Of a stretch of 11,286 nt of DNA, positions 1-5,305 are shown piece by piece. The position numbers were made by a program, and so were the translations under genes. This DNA comes from Paludibacteraceae bacterium (GTDB taxonomy: Bacteria > Bacteroidota > Bacteroidia > Bacteroidales > Paludibacteraceae). The stretch spans positions 1-11,286 of the forward strand of contig JAGCZK010000143.1 of NCBI GenBank assembly GCA_017960065.1, given 5' to 3'. Each line of letters begins with the position of its first letter. The stretch's first letter is position 1. The notes beneath the pieces are model-generated. The model was not told where the DNA came from and did no database searches. It worked only from the letters and a program-made list of their open reading frames with translations.

Positions 1-46
1 GACCATATATATGTTCGGCATCGAACCAAATCTCATTGATTTTCAT
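1..46 (-). CDS. DUF2442-like protein, N-terminal fragment (runs off the left edge)
   Basis: Reading leftward from the ATG at 46, the frame gives MKINEIWFDAEHIYG and is still open at the window edge. The pattern MKI-x-E-I-W-F-D followed by IYG matches, from memory, the start of small DUF2442 proteins. Those are about 80-100 residues long, poorly characterised, and often found beside toxin-antitoxin-like or mobile genes. Support for a real gene is the family-like N terminus plus a Bacteroides -7 motif (TATCTTTG) about 25 bases upstream. The ribosome-binding region is weak, as is common in Bacteroidota. Only 15 codons are visible, so neither the function nor the intactness of the gene can be judged. 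Confidence 0.5.
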   Translation of the reverse strand, partial: MKINEIWFDAEHIYG

Positions 47-69
47 ACAAATCCGGCTGCTGTACGCCA

Positions 70-77
70 CAAAGATA
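70..77 (-). promoter_or_regulatory. Bacteroides-type promoter -7 element for the leftmost gene
   Basis: On the minus strand this reads TATCTTTG, an exact match to the Bacteroidota consensus TAnnTTTG. It lies about 24 bases upstream of the ATG at 46, which gives a short leader. No clear TTTG -33 box is visible 19-21 bases further upstream, so the promoter call rests on the -7 element and its position only. Confidence 0.45.
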
Positions 78-153
78 GGAATTATTTTTAATACCTGTGT
101 TTTTTCAGAGGATTTTATTTGACGTCCGCACAAAATTGGAACAACCGATCGTA

Positions 154-177
154 GGGGCGGACCCGTGTATCCGCCCC
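154..177. repeat. REP-like GC-rich hairpin
   Basis: A perfect 8-bp inverted repeat, GGGGCGGA (154-161) and TCCGCCCC (170-177), flanks an 8-base loop. It sits in a non-coding gap between the end of the TonB-domain segment (212) and the start of the leftmost gene (46). The surrounding bases resemble short palindromes (GTAGGGGCGGA...TCCGCCCC) that I recall being scattered in intergenic regions of many gut bacteria. No T-run follows on either strand, so it is not a classical intrinsic terminator. It could still stabilise or end the transcript arriving from the right. Confidence 0.55.
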
Positions 178-211
178 AGTTGGTGTTTGCTCAAATCTTG
201 CAACATTCCCA

Positions 212-526
212 TCACAATTTAAACCGTATCGGCTGGCTGTAACGCACACGGACAGGTTTGTCTCCTATGCGGCCGGGAATCCATTTCGGCATCAATTTGA
301 TGACCCGCACCGCCTCGGCATCAAGCAACGGATGCACCGGGGTGACCACCTCGATATCGGTAATTTCGCCAGTTTTGTCAACAACGAACGAGCAAACAAC
401 TCGTCCTTCAATCTTGGCCTGGACACATGGAATCGGATAGCGCAGGTTTTCGGCGAAAAACTTTTGCAAGCCCTCTATTCCTCCAGGAAATTCAGGAGCA
501 TGGTCAACGACAAAATAAACGCTTCC
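212..526 (-). pseudogene. Complete TonB C-terminal domain without a start codon
   Basis: The 104 codons between the TAA at 527-529 and the TGA at 212-214 encode a full TonB C-terminal domain: VYFVVDHAPEFPGG (residues 3-16), FFAENLRYP (23-31), EGRVVCSFVVD (40-50), a helix around residues 66-79, and a final strand ending RFKL. In TonB proteins this domain contacts the TonB box of outer-membrane receptors. In Bacteroidota it also occurs at the end of unrelated secreted proteins. No ATG or GTG occurs in frame. The only common alternative start is a TTG at 469, which would delete the conserved PEFPGG strand. The segment has no signal peptide or membrane anchor. It is in the same frame as the upstream lipoprotein gene, with only the TAA between them. 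It is therefore either the C-terminal domain of that broken gene, a relic of a deleted gene, or expressed by readthrough or reinitiation. The domain assignment is secure; its status is not. Confidence 0.75.
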
Positions 527-1503
527 TTACGGCAATTCGTGGACGGCACGCACCGACAGGCCGCTTTCGCGGGTAAACGAAAGGCTGGCACATTGTGAAT
601 TTACATAGTCGCGCGGCAGAACATACGAAACCGCTTCATACATCGAACTCAATTCCGAGGTCCAGAAATAAACCGTCTGCGGATTCGAAGAATCAAACGA
701 ACAGCCGGCCGCAGGCATGAACAGCGTCTGCCCCGTGGATTTGGAAGTCAGGCGCACCCCTTGGACACCATTCACACTAATAGGAGTACACACACTATTG
801 GAAATCAGCGCTTCAAACTCCGCCACCGTAGGCATGCGCCAGCCCTGCTGCCATTGGCACACCGCCGCATCGTCCGAAGGCTGCAGGCGCTTGATGCCGT
901 CGGCCGTGTTGTATTTGGTAAACAAATCGTTCGAGTACCAATAATAATTCTCCATCGTAAAAGTCTGCTTGGGCATCACCTCGCCCCACGCATAGAAATC
1001 GCCGGTCTCTTCGGGGCGCTGGGCTCCGATGTTGCAAACCGACCACAACAGGCCGGTACCCATATCCACCGCCGGATGGCCGCCGGTCAGCACCCCTTCG
1101 GAAACCGCCGAAGCCGTGGTAAACACCAACTGCGGGCCGTAAGTGATTTGCGACACGCCGTCCGACAAGTGCCAGCAAACCCAGGCGCGCACATAATAGG
1201 TGGTCTGCGCCTGCAACTGATAGATGGCACAGGTAAACTCGAGCTGGTCTTCGGGGGCAAGGCGTCGTCCACCAGTACGACACTCGAGTCGCGCAAGGCA
1301 AAATCGTGCCGCAGCGCATATTCGATCGACACCATCGACACCGGAGCGTCCGATTCGATCCGACCTTCGAAATGCAACACGGTGTCCGACACCTGCAAAT
1401 TCAAATCGGCCACACCGGCCCGGGTGTCAAGCGGTTCATCCCGCCCCACGCAAGCACTCAACATGGCCACAACAGCCATACAAACAAGTAGAGAAAAACG
1501 CAT
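527..1503 (-). pseudogene. Frameshifted lipoprotein with Fn3-like and FISUMP domains
   Basis: The gene starts at the ATG at 1503, giving a lipoprotein signal MRFSLLVCMAVVAMLSAC with lipobox LSAC and Cys18. The first frame runs on to a stop at 1087, but homology moves to the next frame at a run of five C on the coding strand (1253-1257 on plus). Adding one C rebuilds a continuous 325-residue protein. Residues 38-131 are fibronectin-III-like, ending TTYYVRAW...YGPQLVFTTA. Residues 143-322 form a FISUMP (Fibrobacter succinogenes major paralogous) domain, with AVDMGTGLLWSVCNIGA, FYAWGE, GWRMPTVAEFEAL, FMPAAG and a closing SVRAV. Such proteins are surface lipoproteins, often of unknown ligand. Without the repair, translation yields a truncated lipoprotein with an Fn3 fragment and a junk tail. 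The sequence cannot tell true decay, phase variation or an assembly error apart. A TonB domain follows in frame after the TAA at 527-529. The gene has its own promoter (1528-1559). Confidence 0.8.
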
Positions 1504-1527
1504 CGGTGCGCACAGTTTATCCGTACG

Positions 1528-1559
1528 CAAAAATACATCAAAATCGCCAAAAACACAAA
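1528..1559 (-). promoter_or_regulatory. Bacteroides-type promoter of the FISUMP lipoprotein gene
   Basis: On the minus strand, TTTG (1559-1556) is followed by 20 bases and then TATTTTTG (1535-1528). This matches the Bacteroidota vegetative promoter TTTG-N19-21-TAnnTTTG exactly. Transcription would start near 1520, about 17 bases before the ATG at 1503. The motif decides the start: an in-frame TTG at 1530 lies inside the -7 box and would not be in the mRNA. It also shows that the lipoprotein gene can be transcribed separately from the regulator gene ending at 1589. Confidence 0.7.
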
Positions 1560-1588
1560 GAATCCGGCCGATTATCAGCCAGCAAAGG

Positions 1589-2161
1589 TCAGCGCAGCAC
1601 CCTGATGGATATCAGTCCGTCCTTGAGTCCAGCAACAAAAGCCACCGGCGCCTGCAGCCCCCGGGTATAATTATTGAGGTACATCGGTGCCCCCTGGATA
1701 AACATGGAACACTCAAAGCGGTCGCCGACCTGTAATTTGGAATTCTGGGATTCCATCACTGTAAACCGCATTCCGCCATCAAAGCGGAAACGGCAGAGGC
1801 GGTTCGGCATCCACGAAACTTCCACCAGATCCCCCTTCTTCAAATCCGAGGCCGAGATTCGCGGACCGTCAATCCAATCCGACTGAAACACCTCTTCTTC
1901 GCTCAGGCTGTCGCAAAAGTCGGGAAACGATTTGTATCCCAAAAATCTGGACAGAATACGCAGCGTGCTCTCGCGCGTGGAGTCGGTACCGTCGATGTAC
2001 CCCCACAGGCGTTTGAAGGTGGTAGGCGAGATCCGTTCACCGGTCTGGTTCCAGACGGCTCCGGACAAAAATTCGAATTCAGAAGGGGAGTTGATGGCGC
2101 GACCCACCTTTTTTTCTATCTGGTGACGCAAGGCGATGATTTCAGGGGCGTTTTTATTCAT
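1589..2161 (-). CDS. Putative DNA-binding regulator of a Bacteroidota-specific family
   Basis: This is a 190-residue soluble protein with no signal peptide or membrane segment. Residues 1-80 are helical: an N-terminal helix (IIALRHQIEKKVGRAI, 8-23), the block ISPTTFKRLWGYIDG (44-58), then STRESTLRILSRFLGY (61-76). The combination of 'S-x-T-T-hydrophobic-K-R-L-W-G-Y' with a following 'L-x-x-L-S-R-F-L-G-Y' recurs in many uncharacterised Bacteroidota proteins and looks like a helix-turn-helix-type DNA-binding head; that function is inferred, not known. Residues 105-190 appear to form a beta-rich domain (GDLVEVSW, RFRFDG, GDRFECSMFI, GLISIRVL). The ATG at 2161 is chosen because the family-like N terminus begins there. 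A GTG at 2209 or ATG at 2206 would add 16 or 15 AT-rich codons. Neither start has a good Shine-Dalgarno site. The chosen start overlaps a perfect inverted repeat (2160-2184), which suggests autoregulation. Confidence 0.65.
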   Translation of the reverse strand: MNKNAPEIIALRHQIEKKVGRAINSPSEFEFLSGAVWNQTGERISPTTFKRLWGYIDGTDSTRESTLRILSRFLGYKSFPDFCDSLSEEEVFQSDWIDGPRISASDLKKGDLVEVSWMPNRLCRFRFDGGMRFTVMESQNSKLQVGDRFECSMFIQGAPMYLNNYTRGLQAPVAFVAGLKDGLISIRVLR

Positions 2162-2184
2162 TTTGTAGGTTTTGCCTACAAAAT
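2160..2184. repeat. Perfect 10-bp inverted repeat over the regulator's start codon
   Basis: The arms are ATTTTGTAGG (2160-2169) and CCTACAAAAT (2175-2184), with a 5-base loop TTTTG. The arm at 2160-2169 includes two bases of the regulator's ATG (2159-2161). As DNA it could be a dimeric operator; as RNA it could form a hairpin that hides the start codon. It lies in the 63-base AT-rich gap that separates the regulator from the upstream gene. Its function is inferred only from its position and symmetry. Confidence 0.6.
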
Positions 2185-2224
2185 AATTAAAAATTTCATA
2201 AACCATCACTAAAATTTTTGGTCC

Positions 2225-3181
2225 TTATTGGTCCACTTTGCGTTTTTTTTCATTTTTCGGCCCTACAGACCGTTGTCGTGCCTTCCAAGTGTAGCCCAAT
2301 CCCAACTCCATTTCGACATAACGGAAGCCAAACGACCGTACTCCCAGCGAAGCGGTAAACCCACGATAGGCACCGATCCACCCCAGCGAAGTGCTGACCG
2401 ACTGGACGCAGGCGGGGCCATACTTCACCCACTGTCCGCTGTAGGTGCCCCACCATTGGCGGTAGCCGCCGTATCCCACTCCGGCATAAACGGCACACAT
2501 CGACTGCTGATAACGTCCTGTCAGACAATCGAATACCAAACCCGCACTGGCGGTCAGCAGGCAACTGCGCATGCGGCCGTTATAAAAGGGACGGACTCCA
2601 TCGACGAGGCCCTGCTCGTCGGCCACCATCCCCAAGTCGTCGGGCGGTGAGGCGAAATTGCTCCGAAAATCGACCATATACCCCCAGGCACCGAAGCGCT
2701 GTCCGAACAGGATGCCCCACGAATGTTGCCGCGCAAAATCGCAGCCGTACTGCACCGTCAGCCAGACAGGCGACTCCGACTTACCCGACAGCGACGACTG
2801 GTAATCGAGCAGCACAATGGATTCGGGCACCTCCACTTGCATGCGGTACGATGTGCCGGAGAGTAATTTTTGGGGAAAGACATAGGTAAGTGGGGTCAGG
2901 TGCGAGTGTTTCACCGTAAACTCCCGGGCCTGGCGGGGCAGCCACACCCAGTATTCGCCATTGCGGTTTTCGACGCGAAACACCATGCTCCCTTCAAACA
3001 CCACCCCGTTGAGTGGAATCTGCACTTTGACCAAGGCGCAGAGCTCGCCGCGGTTATCGCGCACCTGAGTCTGCCGGGCATCGATGTCATCGACCGGAGC
3101 AAACGACACCACCTCCATTCCGGCGGCGAAGCCGGTCAGCGCCCATAGCCAAAACCCGATTACCAACCACCACTGCCTCAT
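2225..3181 (-). CDS. Exported protein with PEGA-like N-terminal domain and probable outer-membrane beta barrel
   Basis: This 318-residue protein has an N-terminal signal peptide (hydrophobic residues 4-20, WWLVIGFWLWALTGFAA). Residues 22-118 resemble the PEGA-like sandwich seen at the start of many secreted Bacteroidales proteins: DDIDARQTQVRDNRGELCAL (31-50), then GEYWVWLPRQAREFTVKH (75-92) and a YRMQVEV strand. From about residue 138 to 299 there are alternating aromatic and hydrophobic strands (WLTVQYGCDFA, WGILFGQRFGAWGYMVDF, MCAVYAGVGYGGY, FTASLGVRSFGFRYVEMELGLGYTW), as expected for a small outer-membrane barrel. Past the last aromatic strand an 18-residue, lysine- and arginine-rich tail follows (to VDQ), which is unusual for a barrel. 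The ATG overlaps the stop of the upstream gene by one base (TGATG), so it is translated with it. Function is unknown; export is well supported, the barrel is inferred. Confidence 0.7.
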   Translation of the reverse strand: MRQWWLVIGFWLWALTGFAAGMEVVSFAPVDDIDARQTQVRDNRGELCALVKVQIPLNGVVFEGSMVFRVENRNGEYWVWLPRQAREFTVKHSHLTPLTYVFPQKLLSGTSYRMQVEVPESIVLLDYQSSLSGKSESPVWLTVQYGCDFARQHSWGILFGQRFGAWGYMVDFRSNFASPPDDLGMVADEQGLVDGVRPFYNGRMRSCLLTASAGLVFDCLTGRYQQSMCAVYAGVGYGGYRQWWGTYSGQWVKYGPACVQSVSTSLGWIGAYRGFTASLGVRSFGFRYVEMELGLGYTWKARQRSVGPKNEKKRKVDQ

Positions 3182-4149
3182 CAGTGAAAACGTATGTCAG
3201 ACATAAAATTATCGAGGGCGTCGTCGAAACTGCCGTCGGGCACCCGAAAGGTCTCGCCCGGCTCCCAGCGACGCACATGAATCATCGGACGGGCGGTGTC
3301 GCGGAAGTCCCAAAACAGAAACAGGTAGCCTTCGTCGCGATCGGTGTCGGTCGAATAGCTTTGATGCAGCAACACCCCGTAGTAATCGGCTTGCGCCGGA
3401 TGGATCAGCACCCGCACATGGTCGAAATCCACCTGGATGCGCTTGTTTTGCCTGAACACCTCCGACAAACGCCGGATGTACTCCTGCTTGGTGCGTGTCA
3501 CATACACACAATCGCGAAACCGCATCTTATCGGTGACAGTTTCGATGACCTGTCCGATAATAATCAGTGCATCATCGCTATACACCTGGTTAAGGAAAAG
3601 GATGTCCTTTTCGTTGTAGGCGGTACGGTAGCGTTCGAGGTAATCCAAAATCAGTTCGAGCCGGGCCCGGTCGCGCAGCGAATCGCCCGAATGGAGCAAT
3701 TGGCTGACCATGTGCCGGGGCAGGGTCAGGCGCATCGACTGCAAATTGCCCTCTCGGTCAAAATTCAGAATCCCTTCCTGAAATTCGGACGTTCCGTCGG
3801 CATGTACAAACTCGATGGCGATATCGCGCACCTGATAGCCGCTGGACGTGAGCAAGGGCGAGCGGACGATCTCTTCGCTCAGGCAGTGAAACGGGGCGTA
3901 CCGCCACAGGTTGGCCACCTGCCGCTGGGCCGACTCCGACACCCCGGCGGCCGTCAGCCTCGGTTGGCTGTGGTCGGCGTATGACACGTTGAGTTCGGTC
4001 AGCAACGCCGAGGCTTGTTTTTCGATGTTGCGGGCCGTAGCGGTCGGAACGGCGCCTCCCTGCACGGTGACGCGCACATGGGCCGCGACGGTTGCCGCCA
4101 CCAGCAACAACCCCCACAACAACAGATATTTGCGAAACGGATGATTCAT
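3181..4149 (-). CDS. Secreted protein with NTF2-like C-terminal domain
   Basis: This 322-residue protein starts at the ATG at 4149 and has a signal peptide (MNHPFRKYLLLWGLLLVAAT, cleavage near 23). Residues 24-155 form a region of unknown fold with strands such as VRDIAIEFVHADGT and LQSMRLTLPRH. Residues 162-297 look like an NTF2/SnoaL-type cone: a long first helix with LERYRTAYNEKDILFLNQVY (171-190), then ALIIIG, a KQEYIRRLSEVF helix (221-232) and paired strands YYGVLLHQSY, GYLFLFWDF and MIHVRRWEPG. The 'AYNEKDI..L..VYSDDALII' pattern is typical of this superfamily, which may bind ligands or act as a scaffold. Catalysis cannot be claimed. The start overlaps the kinase stop in an ATGA and is preceded by a strong GGAGGAGGA. 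An upstream in-frame ATG at 4230 is rejected because it lies deep inside the kinase gene and removes the N-terminal signal. Co-translation with the kinase suggests a shared role. Confidence 0.75.
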   Translation of the reverse strand: MNHPFRKYLLLWGLLLVAATVAAHVRVTVQGGAVPTATARNIEKQASALLTELNVSYADHSQPRLTAAGVSESAQRQVANLWRYAPFHCLSEEIVRSPLLTSSGYQVRDIAIEFVHADGTSEFQEGILNFDREGNLQSMRLTLPRHMVSQLLHSGDSLRDRARLELILDYLERYRTAYNEKDILFLNQVYSDDALIIIGQVIETVTDKMRFRDCVYVTRTKQEYIRRLSEVFRQNKRIQVDFDHVRVLIHPAQADYYGVLLHQSYSTDTDRDEGYLFLFWDFRDTARPMIHVRRWEPGETFRVPDGSFDDALDNFMSDIRFH

Positions 4150-5294
4150 TCCTCCTCCAAAATTATCAGCCCCTTGGACCGACCGTCGGCGCCGTACCAA
4201 ACGCCCTGGCCCAGCCGGCCGTCGTGCCACTGGCCTTCGACATAGTCGCCCGGTTCGGCATAACGCATTTCTTCATCGCGCACATCAATCAGGCAGCGTT
4301 TGTGGTAGCGCATCACCCCGTATCCTTCGGGTTGGCCTCCGACATTGTCGCCCTCCCAAACATAATCTTCGGTAACCACGCCGCCTGAAGGTTCGCGCAA
4401 GGCAAAGAAGGCAACGCCCGACAACACCAGTACGGCAGCGCCAAGCAGCCACGGCAGCCATCGGCGCCACCATTTCGGGCGCGAATGGTTTTCGAGGTGC
4501 GCTTCCGAGAGGCGAAGCAGTTCGGTGGCAGTGGGCCGCATCGACGGATCGACCGCAAGCATCGAGGCCACACATTTGGTCAGTGCGGCGGAATATGTCG
4601 AAGGCAGCGCCGGTAGTTCGGCGCCATTTTTCTGCAGCAACCCGCCGCTGAAAGAAGTGCCGGCAAAGGCCTGTTTTCCGGTCATGAGTTCGGCCAAGGT
4701 GGCTCCCAACGCCCAGATATCCGATGCGGGGACCACTTCGCGCTTGGCCGAAAAGCGTTCGGGGGGCATGTAGGCCATCGTCCCTCCGTCCGAAACGGCC
4801 GAAGCCGAAACAAAGCCGCTGTTTTGCAGGTAGTCGAGCTGGGCCGAAAATCCGAAATCGGTAATCAGAAAACCGTCGTCGTCGCCCACCAGCAGGTTGT
4901 CGGGTTTGATGTCGCAATGCACTACGCCGTGCGCGTGCAAGTACTCCAGCCCGCCGGCCACGTCGTGCACCAGGCGCCACAGCCGGTCCTCGGCAACGGG
5001 CACCGCCAGCGAGCGGCAACTGCCACGGTGGCAATAGGGCATCACTATGTAGGGAACGCCCTCGCACACATCAAAGTGATGGGCTTTCAGCAGGCTGCTG
5101 TGCTGCAACTGATAGACATTGCGGATTTCGGAAGCCAGACGGGCGGTATCGTCGGCGGTGATGTGCGAACATCCCGAAAAGATTTTCACGACCACCTCCA
5201 TCTGCGTGTACAGGTCGCGGGCAAGCCACACCTCACTCAGGCCTCCCCGCCCAATCACCCGTATCAACTCATAATGTTCGTGAAAACGATTCAT
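4146..5294 (-). CDS. Transmembrane Hanks-type Ser/Thr kinase with extracytoplasmic MORN-like repeats
   Basis: This 382-residue protein has a nearly complete kinase domain (8-265): glycine loop IGRGGLSEVW (14-23), ATP lysine K37 (VVVKIF), helix-C Glu56, catalytic loop HCDIKPDNLL (126-135) with D128, K130 and N133, DFG at 146-148, GTMAYMPPE (171-179), DIWALG (192-197) and R253. The catalytic-loop arginine is replaced by Cys127, so it is a non-RD kinase, but all residues needed for phosphotransfer are present. A basic stretch (KWWRRW) precedes one transmembrane helix (about 279-299). The C-terminal 80 residues then lie outside the cytoplasm and contain MORN-like units (YVWEGDNVGGQPEGYGVMRY and YVEGQWHDGRLGQGVWYG). 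It is likely a membrane sensor kinase; its signal and targets are unknown. The start at 5294 lies 11 bases after the DUF748 stop. A longer open frame to 5714 only shadows that gene. The end overlaps the next gene by 4 bases. Confidence 0.9.
   Translation of the reverse strand: MNRFHEHYELIRVIGRGGLSEVWLARDLYTQMEVVVKIFSGCSHITADDTARLASEIRNVYQLQHSSLLKAHHFDVCEGVPYIVMPYCHRGSCRSLAVPVAEDRLWRLVHDVAGGLEYLHAHGVVHCDIKPDNLLVGDDDGFLITDFGFSAQLDYLQNSGFVSASAVSDGGTMAYMPPERFSAKREVVPASDIWALGATLAELMTGKQAFAGTSFSGGLLQKNGAELPALPSTYSAALTKCVASMLAVDPSMRPTATELLRLSEAHLENHSRPKWWRRWLPWLLGAAVLVLSGVAFFALREPSGGVVTEDYVWEGDNVGGQPEGYGVMRYHKRCLIDVRDEEMRYAEPGDYVEGQWHDGRLGQGVWYGADGRSKGLIILEEE
4150..4158 (-). promoter_or_regulatory. 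Strong Shine-Dalgarno inside the kinase 3' end
   Basis: The minus strand reads GGAGGAGGA immediately before the ATG at 4149. The same bases encode the final Glu residues of the kinase. Most genes here have no recognisable Shine-Dalgarno, as is usual for Bacteroidota, so this one stands out. It supports 4149 as the start of the NTF2-like gene and suggests strong translation coupled to the kinase. Confidence 0.6.
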
Positions 5295-5305
5295 TCCAGA
5301 GGCTT

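Noticed and set aside
150..180. The GC hairpin as an intrinsic terminator
   Set aside because: No T-run follows the stem on either strand, so I list it as a repeat only.
1504..1530. An earlier start (TTG at 1530) for the lipoprotein
   Set aside because: It overlaps the promoter -7 box and would place nine residues before a normal lipoprotein signal peptide that begins at the ATG at 1503.
761..1735. A 324-codon open frame on the plus strand across the broken lipoprotein gene
   Set aside because: It has low-complexity basic composition and no recognisable domain, and it runs across two minus-strand genes and the promoter between them.
2162..2224. A promoter for the regulator gene in the AT-rich gap
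   Set aside because: TTATTTTG on the minus strand differs by one base from TAnnTTTG, and no TTTG lies 19-21 bases upstream. A promoter here is plausible but not supported well enough to list.
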